Assembly: GCF_047948215.1 (NCBI RefSeq)
Contig: NC_134457.1
Coordinates: 89,414,898-89,478,897, forward strand
DNA: 64,000 bases
Direction of reading: 5' to 3'
Origin: Lycorma delicatula
Lineage: Eukaryota > Arthropoda > Insecta > Hemiptera > Fulgoridae
Shown piece by piece: positions 34,389 through 45,780 of the stretch. The position numbers were made by a program, and so were the translations under genes. Within the stretch, counting starts at the first letter, position 1; the number at the start of each line of letters is the position of its first letter. The notes under the pieces are model-generated. The model had not been told where the DNA came from. It searched no databases and saw only the letters and a program-made list of their open reading frames with translations.

Positions 34389-34640
34389 TTCTACAAATAC
34401 AATAACATTCGTCGATGGCATAAACGGTTTGAAATGACCCGATATCTCTGTAAAAGGAAGATTACGAGGCGAGAAAGGGTGTCTGAAAAAATGTTGAACG
34501 TGTTAGGGAGTACCTTGCGAAGTACTAAAAAATCAATTAGGAAGATTATCGCGAACTAGCAAAGCCGGTGTGAAATATTTTAAGAGAACTTACATATCCG
34601 TCCGTACCGTACCGCTGTTTAAAGCTTTGAAACTTGCCAA
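34389..34640 (+). pseudogene. Transposase N-terminus fragment, IS630/mariner type
   Basis: The forward frame from about 34395 reads NIRRWHKRFEMTRYLCKRK, RVSEKMLNVLGSTLRSTKK, SIRKIIAN, then after stops ENLHIRPYRTAV and SFETCQRNL. The order (xxIRRWxKxFxxTGxLCxxKSxGRPxVSEExVExVR, a KSIRKxSRELxI block, then LHIRPYRxxxxQxL) is the N-terminal double helix-turn-helix region of an abundant insect transposase family. That family is probably the same as the C-terminal remnant at 63480-64000. Several stops, no catalytic domain, no terminal repeats seen. Confidence 0.82.
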
Positions 34641-35760
34641 CGGAATCTATTCGTCTATAACATAAATCAATTAGAATTATACAAATGTTGTAATTTTAAT
34701 AGTATATTCTTTTTATAATAAATACGTTTATTTATGTTTTTTCTTTTGAAATTTTAAATAGCTAAGTAGTATAATTATTTTCCTTTACTACAGGATATTA
34801 ATAGTATTAAAATATCACGGGAGTAGCTGGTATTTTTTAATATACTTCTGGATCATAAATCAGTTGCGTTTTAAGGTGTAGATATTGCATTGTTTGACTT
34901 GTATGTACTGAGAAACCTTGAGTTCTCTCTAATATATAGTTTCAAGGAGATATCAGTGATATTTCTTTGTGTATGAATTAATAAAAGAGTTTTACGTTAG
35001 AAGTTAGTAACAAAAAATATTTCAGTACTATTTAGCAGAAATGCCTCCGTTAGACTGGAAACAACCAAAACAAGTTAACCGAAAAATTCTAAAATAATTG
35101 AAGTTTAAATGTAATCGGCATAGATTACTTTATGGATTTTATCCGTTAGGACGAATGTATGGACTTCCAATTCATTATGAAGCAGGTTGCCAGTGATTCG
35201 GTGCGATGAGCGGCTTAAAACCGAACGTCCCAGTAAACAAAATAATAATTTACGTTTATTTATATATTTTACTCTAATTTTGACTTTAGTCTTTGTAGAT
35301 TATTTAAACTGAATGGTAAATTAATTAAACGTAATGCTGTAACATTAAATATAACGTTAAACTAATTTTTTTTACTGGAAAATCTTTTTAAAATTAAATT
35401 TCACAACTTTTCATCAAAAAAAAAAACATGACTATCCGATCTGCAAGAAAGTTTTCAGTAGAGTAAAATGAGTTAAAGTAACCGGTGACAAATATTTTTA
35501 CGGAATAAGTTTAATTGGAATCTTTCTAGAAGATATAGACAGTTTGTTGAAAAATTAGAAGTCCTTCTGTAAAATAGAAATGATTTATACCCCTCACCTG
35601 AGAACGAGTAATGTCCAGGTCCCAGACAGTTTCTTGTGCTGGTACATCATTTATCTTTGGATAATTATTTAAATCAATGGTTCCCAAAGAGTGCGTGCGC
35701 TTCAGCGCCTGTGGGAGCCGCAACATCCTCAGAAGCAAAATTTACGACATTTTTATGATT
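34641..35760. other. Intergenic; short coding-like trace at 35041-35190
   Basis: A forward frame at 35041 begins MPPLDWKQPKQVNRKILK and, after a stop, continues KCNRHRLLYGFYPLGRMYGL. It looks less random than its surroundings but I recognise no family. The rest is featureless. Confidence 0.25.
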
Positions 35761-36344
35761 ACGTCCTTGTACGAAGTAAAGGAAGTATTGTAATCGAGAA
35801 AAATTTCGGTTTACAGATTTCAACGGATATATCCATTTTGACCATCCCTGGAATCCATTTTGACTAGTTTCGGCGTGAGGTATGTATGTATGTATCACGC
35901 TTAACTCAAAATCGATTAGCCGTAGAATGGTGACATTTTGGATTTAGGAGTGTTGTAAAATCTATTTGTACACCTTTCTTTTTGATTGCAATCGACTGGA
36001 CTAAAAGTGTCCAAAAAGCCCAAAGTCCAAAAAATTTGGATTTTGAACTTTTTCTTAACTGCAGTAATAAGTCCTCATTGAGTGCTTTTCAACGATATGT
36101 CAGAGTGGTACTTATTTTCATTGGTTCCAGAGTTACAGCCAAATAACATTTTAATTAATGAACTATTTGGATCTTACTTTTACTATTAGGGGGAAGGCAA
36201 ATCGTTTCGAAACGACTTCATATACATATATATATTTTTTACTTTTTTTCTTAATGTAAATATATTGATTTATTAATAATTATTAACCTCTGATTGTAAA
36301 AAAAAATTAAAATAAATAATAATTCAATAAAAACAATAATAAAA
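35761..36344 (+). mobile_element. REP-A (HINE-like), 3'-truncated, left half of an inverted pair
   Basis: Starts at the family 5' end (ACGTCCTTGTACGAAGTAAA), carries a short internal duplication near 35840-35870 (TCCATTTTGACC and TCCATTTTGACT), and stops in the A/T-rich region before the 3' repeat. It is followed within 3 bp by the 3' end of an opposite copy. Confidence 0.82.
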
Positions 36345-36346
36345 AA

Positions 36347-36830
36347 TCTGATGTGGACACCACATGACTTCCTTCTACGCCTATTAAATTACATATACAC
36401 ATTTTTAAAAGTATATAAAATTTTATTTCATTAACAACTTCTGATTTTTTTTCATATTTTTTTTTATTATTATTTAATTATTTATTGTAAAAGGTATTTT
36501 ACAATCAGAGGTTAATAAGTATTAATAAATAAATTTATTTAAATGAAAAAAAAATTTAAAAAAAATGGAAATGAAATCGGATTTGAACCGATGTGTCTTC
36601 CCCTTGTAAGAAAAAAATATTTCACTAATTTCAATTTTATTTGGCTATAACTCTGGAACCAATGAAAATAAGTACCACTTACGATATATCGTTGAAAAGC
36701 TCTCGATGAGGGCTTATTACTCCAGTTAAGAAAAAGTTCAAATTCCATATTTTTGTGGAATTTGAGCTCTTTTGGGCACAATTCGAGTCGATTGCAATCA
36801 AAGGGAGAGGTGCACAACTAAAGATGCAAA
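36347..36830 (-). mobile_element. REP-A (HINE-like), 5'-truncated, right half of an inverted pair
   Basis: The plus-strand start TCTGATGTGGACACCACATG is the complete 3' terminus of the family with its hairpin. Homology runs to about 36825 (GCACAACTAAAGATGC) and lacks the 5' 150-200 bp. With the preceding copy it forms a near-palindrome over the A/T-rich halves. Confidence 0.82.
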
Positions 36831-36859
36831 AATCTTGGTATGGAACTGTGCGTTTCAGA

Positions 36860-37176
36860 GTTCCAGCGGCGCGAGGTGTTTCGCTATTGTTCGCATGCAC
36901 ACATATAAGTTGCACGCGAGGCTGCAAGCGAGAGAGAGAGAGAACTGTCGCTTTCGCAGTGCCGACCCTGGTGTGCTGGTAAAAGGTAGTTTTTTTTTAC
37001 TCCGCGTGTGTATGGAACGTTTCTTGTTTGTTCCCTTTTCCAGTTTATTCGGTGGAAGGAATATGAGAGTGGTTTAGTTGTTTTTTCAGTAGTGGTCAGA
37101 AGATAGTGGAAAGCAACGGAGGGCTTTTCCTCAATCACAATCTAACCACAATCACACTGGAAGAGCGAAAGAGAAG
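36860..37176 (+). promoter_or_regulatory. Candidate promoter and first exon
   Basis: A locally GC-richer, CpG-containing segment in AT-rich DNA, with a GAGA tract (GCGAGAGAGAGAGAGAACTG, about 36929-36948) of the kind bound by GAGA factor. An initiator-like TTCAGTAG lies near 37086. It ends at a good donor, AAG/GTAATT (GT at 37177-37178), paired below with an acceptor at 37477. If real, most of this would be 5' UTR. The 75-101-codon frames across it overlap on both strands and look incidental. This is inference from composition and splice signals only. Confidence 0.35.
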
Positions 37177-37477
37177 GTAATTAGTAAAAACTAATTATGT
37201 ATTTGTTTCTGTGTACATAGAAATTTAAATTAAGCACCACTGGACTGTAGTGTTTTTAAGCGGACATTTTATTAAGTTATTATGTAATAATACTAAAAAA
37301 TATTATCTGCATTAACATTTTATTATTTATTCGGTTAAGCCGAATACGGTTTTTAAGCACATTGTGTTTAAAAACCGCATACCATATTCTTGAAAGTGAT
37401 AAAGTGAAGGATTAGATTATTATTCAGCTTCCAGCTATTCTAATTGATTCATATTTTTCGGTTCTTTTATTTTACAG

Positions 37478-37561
37478 AAAACTTTAACCATGGCCTTGAA
37501 AAGGCCCAGAATAAATCTTCTGGAGGAGCACCCCCAATAATTTTAGCTACAAGCCACCACT
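37478..37561 (+). CDS. Candidate second exon with start-like ATG
   Basis: The acceptor CTTTTATTTTACAG ends at 37477 and the donor CACT/GTAAGG has GT at 37562-37563, giving an 84-nt exon. An ATG in good context (TTAACCATGG, 37490) opens only MALKRPRINLLEEHPQ before TAA. The +3 frame is open throughout (NFNHGLEKAQNKSSGGAPPI, then ILATSHH) and exon length is a multiple of three. It may therefore be a leader exon with a small upstream ORF, a coding exon in the other frame, or part of a non-coding RNA. Product unknown. Confidence 0.3.
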
Positions 37562-39123
37562 GTAAGGAAAGCAATTCAAACGTCTGGTCGGGAATTGTTG
37601 CAAAATTAACCTTAAATTCCTAACTTTGGACCATCAAATTTATTTTGTTAGTTCCTCTCAAAGAAGTTTTATGTGGTACCGAGATAGGTCAAAGTGAGAA
37701 ATAGGCGCTACAATAATGATTTCGGACATCAAAGTGAACAATTTTTTACTATAGGAATAAGAAAGATGGACAAGGGTCTAAATATAGCCTGAGATTTTGT
37801 TGAAAATTAGCGTTAGTTTCATTGCAACTGAATAAATAATTACTTTTGTAGACATTTTTTCTCTTTAATATTATTGATCGTATATTTACTGTGAAATCAA
37901 TTCCTATTTTGATTTCATATGATTTAGACCATTTATTAGTTTTTATTTAGAATCTATTTTTATACCAAGGAAATTTAAGTATTTTTACGAATGCTAAGGT
38001 TAATAAGGACTTGAAATTTGGAGGATAAATTACGTGAAATTAATGAAAATAATTAGTATGAAAAATATATGAGTATTATAAATGATTAATTTTTTTAATC
38101 CTTTAAAGGACATTTTACGGAATTGTATTAAAAAACGTTTAACAAGGATTTTTTATTATTATTTCTATGTTTCATGCTATTTATTCCATAAAATCAACGT
38201 AAAACATAATTATTGTTATACGTAGTTTGCGACCTTATCTTTAATTAATATATCATTATATTTAATTTTTTTTCTACGTCTACCATTTCATTGTTATACT
38301 TAACTATTTTATAGGCCATTTGCCTCTTGTTAAAAATTGTAATCATTGAACTATATATAGTTGGCGTCGTAAAAAAAAACACCGTAGGGCATTTGGACTG
38401 GCCGTGTGGTCTGCTGGACCTGCTTCATTGACGTCATATAACGTTGTTACTACTTGTTTTTCCTGTTTATGAACCTTCCAAGCGTTTCATTGCAAAGGTC
38501 ATTATTTGCCGCTCAAAATTGCTATTTCATAAAATTACTTTATTGATTATTATTATTATTATTTCTACTGTTTCTTGTTTATTTTAATATTGATTTATAT
38601 ATTTAACCGTTTAATATAATAAGGTTGTTATTTTATTTTTGTTGTTATTTTTAATAATCCTAATCCATTTTTATTACTAAAAATTATTTTATATAATTAA
38701 CCGTACTATCTGGTTGAAATACTTATTTGTCAATGTTGAATGAAAATTGCTTTAAACGTTGTTTCACTTAGTAAACGTAGTTTAATGTTTGTTGTTTAGA
38801 TAACTTATAATTGCTATAAATTACTAACTTCATCCAACAAAGTATGACGGCTACCATGATAATAAATAATAACAATAATTTTTAAATTGAATATTAATCA
38901 GAAACAATTTGTCTGAATGTGTGTAAATAATAATAATAATAATCTTTATTTTCCAAAAAAAATTACAGAACTACCATGAATTAAAATTTATACTATAGTG
39001 GATTATATAGCGCCAGTTGGATTGACCTTTGCGAGGCAAAATCCGGATAACTGAAAGATAAGTACTGAGCATATCATTCCAATGTTTAATGGGTATCATT
39101 GGATATCATAATGGGTAACAAAA
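37562..39123. other. AT-rich stretch, possible intron
   Basis: If the exons at 36.9 and 37.5 kb are real this would be intronic. An AAT trinucleotide run lies at about 38927-38942. No gene or named repeat seen. Confidence 0.4.
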
Positions 39124-40016
39124 TCTGATGTGGAATCACATGACTTCCTTTACGCCTACTGAAATTTTTTGCTGCTAAAAATTTCCATAGCTTTATATTA
39201 GTTTATATTTTAATTTTATTTTACATCGCTCAATTAGATATGTGGAGTAAGTGAGAGCGTGTCGGATCCGTAACCATGCACACATCGGTTCAAAATCGAA
39301 TTCATGTACATTTTAAAACATTAAAAAAAAAAAAATTAAATATATTGATTTATTAATAATTACTAGGCTCTGATTGTAAAAAACTCTTGAATTAAAATGA
39401 AAAGTACATAAAATTTTATTTCACTAGTACTGATTTTTTTTTCATATTTTTTTATATTGTTATTATTGAATTATTTATTGTTAATTTTTTTTTTTTACAA
39501 TCAGAGGTTAATAATTATTAATAAATCAATATATTTAAATTAAAAAAAGAAGATGAATTCTGATTCGAACGGATGTGCCTTCCCCGTGTAAGATCCAAAT
39601 ATTTCATTAATTAAAATTTCATTTGGCTATAACTCTGGAACCAATAACAATAAGTACCATTTATGATATATCGTTAAAAATCTCATAATGAGGGCGTATT
39701 ACTGCAGTTAAGGAAAAGTCCACAATCCAAATGTTCATGAATTTTTGGAATTTTTGACACTTTTAGTTCAGACGATTGCAATCAAAAAGGGAGATGCACA
39801 ACTAGATGTTACAACAGTCCTAAATCCATAATTTAAACATCCTACGGCTAATAATTTTTGAGTTGTGCGAGATAATACGTACATATATACGTGCAGACGT
39901 CACGCTGAAACTAGTCAAAATGGTTTCAGGGATGGTCAAAGTGGATGTTTCCGTTGATATCAGAAAGTTAAATTTTTCGCGATTGCAATACTTCCCTTTA
40001 CTTCATACGAGGAAGT
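39124..40016 (-). mobile_element. REP-A (HINE-like) with inserted SINE-like block
   Basis: The plus strand starts at the 3' terminus (TCTGATGTGGAATCACATG, mutated hairpin) and ends at the 5' terminus GGAAGTAAAA. Between about 39168 and 39420 it is interrupted by a forward-oriented block with a tRNA-like head, see the SINE-C entry. The copy is therefore chimeric. Overall length 893 bp against about 650 for a plain copy. Confidence 0.8.
39168..39420 (+). mobile_element. SINE-C: tRNA-like head plus REP-A middle
   Basis: The head at 39236-39300 reads GATATGTGGAGTAAGTGAGA (A box) and CACATCGGTTCAAAATCGA (B box). The body continues with TTAAATATATTGATTTATTA and GGCTCTGATTGTAAAA, the same sequence that forms the middle of REP-A. 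A better-preserved copy lies on the minus strand at 48641-48900 with upstream wording (CTAAAAATTT...TAGCTTT) also shared, so this is a defined repeat unit and not chance. Confidence 0.65.
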
Positions 40017-42785
40017 AAAAATGAATGTATTTTCAATAAAATTAAAAAGATACTCAGAAAATACGTAAAATGTAATAGAATACAGATATAGTTTATCCGT
40101 TACATCCCGTAAGTAGAAATTTACTAATAGAATCTAAATTTAAAAAAAATTATATAAAAAAATTAAAATTTACAATAATGCCATTTATAAAAAATGTCAT
40201 TTAATAACCTTAACGGTATTAAAAAAACTTACAACAATCGAATTGATGTGAAATTGAAATTACGTAGCCTAGTCTGTATAAAGTAATGAAACTTAAATAA
40301 GGTAAAGAATCTAATAATGATGTCATTTTATTTTATCTACTGTATATTTACAGCTCAATAAAAACATACATCATTAAATTATAGTTCTTACTTGGCCAAT
40401 TAATATGTTTCCATCAATCTTTTCAGTAGTTTATTTTATAATTAGTTTTTAATCCAGGCCTAAATTTACGTTTGTTTTGTGTTGTATAAATTGGAAAAAA
40501 AAATTAAAAACCCATTAAAAAAAGATTGATAAAAATATATTTCCTGTTGAAGCAAAACTTCATTTGAATTGTATCTAAAAGTTTATTAATTTTTTCTAAA
40601 AATTACCTAGTGCGGATGTAAGTAATCCGAATAGTTTGACATCGGGAAAATTGACATTCGAATAATCAACGTTCCATTTTAATTGTTGATAATAAATACT
40701 CTTGATAAAACCGTCAGAAAGAGCGAAAGAGAATTGGTCATAATAAAAACTGTAATTGAAGTACAAAAATATATAAAATAAACTATAAAAAAATTCGAAG
40801 TACAATGAAAACAAAGATTATATAAAGAAAATTAAATGCTGTTATTATTATATTTCTACGCAGCTTGACAGTATAACGTTAATTCAGTTCAAAATTTACC
40901 ATTCAAAATAAATTTTAATTCATTTAGTATAAAGATATCTTTGTGAAAAAAGATTTATTAATTTCCTATAGAACGGGGAACCTGAATGTAAAGTAGATAG
41001 TATCTCTCTTTTTCCGACGTATTGCAAAATTAGCAATCCCACTTACAAATAAATATTTATTTAAATATTCACTTGAGAGTTGGAAAAGCATCTTACTACT
41101 TGTACACAGTATCCCGGGAGGTGTTGGTCATACTTAAGGGATTGATTCAGCACTATCAAAATAATAAAAAAGGTTCATATCCGTAATATATCTCAGTACA
41201 TTTTCTCTCGTCAATGATTTTGTGTTTTTTAAGTAATATAACTTATACTTTGAGAAAAGATTAAGATATTTTAATGAAATTTTAACTTTGAAAATTCCCA
41301 AATCATTACTTTTAATCGTTAATAACTCCACAAATACTGGTTAACAAATTATGTTTTTAGATAAAACGTTTTATTGTGAAGAAAATGACAGCTTATTTGT
41401 TCAAATTAGTTGATAAACAGCTGACAAAATGCTGAAATTGTTAAAGTGGATCGCAAAAATTAAGCGATCTGACGATTTTATACTCATTTTATTATTATTA
41501 ATTATAAAAAATTATTATTAATTATTTTTATTTGATTAGTGAAGAAAGTGAAAATAGGCCATTTCTCAGGCAGGATTTTAAAAAAAATAGAAATATTAAG
41601 AAAATAAAAATTTGGATCGCATTCTCTTCTTTTTCTACAATTTCTTACTTCAAACATCAAAAATTTCTATCAATCTTACGTTATCTTATCCTATCTAAAT
41701 CTGTGTAGCTATTACCTTTTAACTTAGTCTTATAAACTGCTCTATGAGTAACTAGTAGTTAATAGTAAGTTTTAAATATTTCATTTTTTTTTTTGACCAA
41801 AACCATTGATCTTAAGACATCCTTAATTTCAATTAAGGTATTGCAAGAAAATCTATTATTAGGGAGTTAATACGGCGTATTATTAAATTTATGTACATTT
41901 CACACGGATGTAAAACAAGCCCCTAAATCACTATAGAATTTTTTTTAGAAAATTAAGATATCTTTTAAAAATTATTTTTTTCGCACTTAAAAAAAACTTA
42001 GTTACAAAAATCATTAAGCCAAGTTTTATAAAAATTGATCCATTCAGTCCTACATCCTCTTAAATAATTTTTGTAGTAATTTAAGCAAGTCATCATTGTT
42101 ACTTAATTTTATTCCACTTATTTTACGCTAGAATTAATTTGTAGACTGCCTATATAAAAGGTTAACATTTTATTTCTACACAAAGATTGGATATGAATTT
42201 TTATCTTTGCGTCTCATAAAATAAAAAAAAATTCAAACCAAACTAGTCATTATCTTTAATTTTTATTTTGTTATACCATGAAATATTGATTTTAATTGGA
42301 CTTAGAGGATAAATTTAAGTTTCAACCTTAGGTAAGGTTTAACTGATTTAAAAAAATGTAATTTCTGTTCTTATTTGATGATTATTATATTACGCTAATA
42401 GGCGAAAATATTCTAACAATAAATAAAACAAAAACAAATAAAAATAAACACCTTCTGAACACCGTTTAAATTTTTTTTAATGGATGTTCCAATTGTCTTC
42501 TTGTGAAAACATTTTATTGTAATATTGTTTATTATTACAGGAAAAGATGGAAAAAAGATAAAGTTCCAATGAAATTTGAAATAACTTTCGTAACAAATAG
42601 TTTTCAGAATTTCGATTCGAAGTTTTCCTTTTATAGGTGATAGTTTAGCAGTTAAAACAACGTTAAATAATTTATTTTTTTATTGTAGCGGTTCATTTAT
42701 TAATATTTTTCTTCCTTAAGAATTTTTAATTATATCATATAACGGAAAAATACTTAATGCTTATCGGGAATAATTTTATGTCAGG
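40017..42785. other. Gene-free AT-rich stretch
   Basis: No conserved coding, tRNA or family repeat recognised. Frames of 65-72 codons on the minus strand at 40596-40814 and 41134-41331 are Phe/Tyr/Leu/Lys-rich and look random. Confidence 0.45.
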
Positions 42786-42859
42786 GTTTTTTTACAGATC
42801 TTGATGTTTCGTGGCCAAAATGCTGAGTTTCTAACCAAAATAACGCTATTTTAGCATTA

Positions 42860-43760
42860 AAAATTCCAGAAGGATAAACATGTAGCACGTAAGACTGGAT
42901 GGATCAGTTTTTAAAAAAATTGGAAAAATTATTTCTGGAAATGGTCATCGATGATATTTAATATTAATTTTGATTGCTGTTGATCAAGGGAGCAGACTGA
43001 TTCGTACTTTATGTGAATCGCATATCTCAAAATTTTATTCAAAAGGTAGGCAAATTTTCCCACATAATTTAATCCCTCTTAAGCGGCTAAGGTACTTTCT
43101 GATAGTGTTTGGTCATATTCAAACTTACCAATAAGGTGGGTCAGAACAAAAAAAAAACTATTTTTTTTTGGTCGTTTTTATACTCAGTAATATAATTGTA
43201 TTAATTAGGTGATTCCATTACATTAATATGTCACATTCGGTATGTCTGACAATTTCATTCAGAAGTGAAGGATAATAAGCTTAATGTTAATTGTTTTTTC
43301 GTAAGTTATAACATTTAGTACGTTAATTTCTAAAAATGGGTCGTTGATACCTTTAATTTTCGTACAATCGGTCAAGGAATGGAGAGATACGGTCGTCGTG
43401 GTTACCTCAAAGAGTAGAATAACTATTTTTATACATTGCAATAGCTCTTAGGAGGCTTATACGGGTTTGGTTGAAATTTTGTGTTTATCATAATCAGAAA
43501 AGGGCATTTTTTTGGTTTACAGGACTTTTTCACCGGTCACTGTAAACAGAAGGAAAGCACAGTTCATTAAATTATTTTTTTTTAAAGTCTTCTCATCTCG
43601 TAGGTAATTTTTTTTGATGTGGTGCGTGCATAATTAGGCAGCTTCATTTATCCTCACTTCTTGTTCACTTGTTTAACTTTAATTTTCGATTCAAATTTTA
43701 TTTTAAGAAATTTACTTTGATCGATATTAGCGTTTTCATCGTTGACGGCAACATATAACT
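42860..43760 (+). repeat. REP-B interspersed repeat, longest copy
   Basis: Contains nearly two rounds of the REP-B blocks: ATCTCAAAATTTTATTCAAA, a TACTTTCTGATAGTG block, CATTACATTAATATGTCAC, then GAGATACGGTCGTCGTGG. The 3' part ends in TTTGATCGATATTAGCGTTT then TCATCGTTGACGGCAAC. The same 3' part closes the copy at 47205-47960. No conserved frame. Confidence 0.65.
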
Positions 43761-44067
43761 TTCTGAAAGCAGTTAATATATAATTACTGTGTTTTGACCG
43801 TGGTGAAAAGAATTTAAAACTATAAACTTTTGTAACAATAACAAATTTTTATTATAAAACATTTTAAATAACTTCAACAACATTTTTAATAACTTCAACA
43901 ATTTTTCGGGCTTTTTTTAATTAGGTAGACACGTATTTCAGAGTGCGATAAAAAAATGTGTTTTTAAAAATTGTTTTTTTTTTATAATCGAGATGGCTAT
44001 ATAACCATATATTTTGTACAATATAGAAATTGTTTTGAATTTTAGGATTAATTGATGAAAGAATGCA

Positions 44068-44148
44068 AAGCACAAGTCAGGAATCAAACCTCGGATTTTC
44101 GGTATATCAGTCAGCAGCTCTAGGAAATGAGCAACCGAGTCAACCTTA
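44068..44148 (-). repeat. tRNA-like SINE head, degenerate
   Basis: Minus strand: GTTGACTCGGTTGCTCATTT (A-box region) and GAGGTTTGATTCCTGACTTG (B box). Not a functional tRNA by arm pairing. No body family identified downstream. Confidence 0.45.
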
Positions 44149-44540
44149 CTTCATCGTTTCGTTTGTGTAATATATTTTAATAGATTTGATTGTATTAAAA
44201 TGTAGTCCTTTTCTGTGTATTTGTAGAGTATCAAGATTTTACTCAGTTTTGGTGGATTTGTAATTTGTTTCTAAGAGGCGGTTGACAAACGTTGATTTTG
44301 TTTTGATATAAAGAGTTTTTGAGTTTTGATTGTATCTTTCACTGAAACTGCATCCAATCTCACACCAATTTAACCGTTATGCAGTCAGACTATTTGCCAG
44401 TTATCTTATAGACACAAATCACTAATCCACGAATATCGTTGACGATAATCTGGATATTATGTACACAACCATGTTCTACTTTCACTCAGATTTGGAAAAT
44501 TGAAAAAAAAAATTGTAAAATTTTGCATTTTATTTAAAAA

Positions 44541-45725
44541 AATCACCATAGAAGATTGAACATACTCGTATAATAGTATTTGCTTAATATCAGTAAATCA
44601 GTCTACACTGTAAATATTTAATTAAAATTATGGAAATTGTAAGAGGTATTTAATTGCTGTCATCAATGCTCGAGTTTTTGTCATCCGTAGAATTGCAGTT
44701 ATCTTCGTAGTTACTTAACGAAAAATAATCGACCTCACTCCTATCTAGATTTTTCGGAACCAACTTTTCTTGTACGATTTATTAATAAAATCATCTGATA
44801 TTTCTGATGAATTTCAGTTTTTAATTGTTGTTGATGCTATTTCGAAAGTCATCGGTGTCTGGTTCGCATTCCCGATTTGATCTAGGGAATAATTATCCAA
44901 TTTTCATAAAGTTATGACATAAGTCTTTTGAAATCTATGCCAATTTATCTACGTATGGTTTTGGTAGTAACTGTGCTATAGCCGACCTTCTTCAAAAACA
45001 AAAACTAGTCTGCAAATAAATCGATGTAACCAGTTAAAACTTGCTTTAATTCATCCCTACTGATATTTAATGCATCGGCGATTTTCAGGAATTTCATCCG
45101 ACTACATTTTGTAGAAATCACGTTATGATAACTGACATACATTCTATATATACAATGTAAATTGTTCTTCAATTTCGTGTTTTTCTACCGAAATGTTCTT
45201 ATTTTCATCGGCTACGAGAAATTCGTTTCCGTTTTTCGCAACTCATGAATGCAGATCTATAAATTTTTCTGGCTGTAGTACAATTTCTATGCGAAAGCTG
45301 TAGCACGTAACTTTTCTACACATTGAATAAACGCAGTCTCTTTTTTTCATTCATTCATTCAGTAATTCTACGGTACACGAAACTTTTTCGTACCGAACGG
45401 TCGTTGTCAAAGTGAAAACAGATTATAAAATTATCGATAAATTGTTTTTGTATATAAAAGAATCGGTGTCAAAGTGAAAACCGATTGTAAAATGGTCGAT
45501 AAATTATTTTTGTATATATAAGAATAGGTCATGTGTGAGAAAAATATAAAGGATGGTTTCCGATAAGTCTGGTACCACGTCTTAAAAAACGTTTAATTTT
45601 CTAATACCGGAAATTACTCATAGTGAAGTGGTGTTTTAATTTTTCTAAATCATTTTATTCCCCTGGATGTAGGTTCTTAGTTAAAACAAAGCGGTTTTTG
45701 TTACAGTACTGAATGAATTGATTAT
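44541..45725 (-). mobile_element. pogo/Tigger-like DNA transposon, deleted copy 2
   Basis: Same borders as 29923-31600 but about 490 bp shorter. Minus-strand coding remnants include GNEFLVADENKNISVEKHE (HTH region) and SRMKFLKIADALNISRDELK. The DDE catalytic part seen in copy 1 is missing. The plus-strand left part (44545-44800) matches 29925-30180 closely. Tandem duplicates of a 70-bp unit (GGTGTCAAAGTGAAAAC-type) lie at 45405-45530. Confidence 0.75.
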
Positions 45726-45733
45726 TTATGTGT

Positions 45734-45739
<6 letters not shown>

Positions 45740-45777
<38 letters not shown>
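45740..45777 (+). repeat. TG/TA microsatellite
   Basis: (TG)n then about seventeen TA repeats at the right border of the second pogo-like copy. Confidence 0.9.

Positions 45778-45780
<3 letters not shown>

Noticed and set aside
36539..37138. Cluster of 75-101-codon ORFs on both strands
   Set aside because: Left part is REP-A sequence; right part overlaps in several frames without a preferred one. Only the promoter/exon idea was kept.
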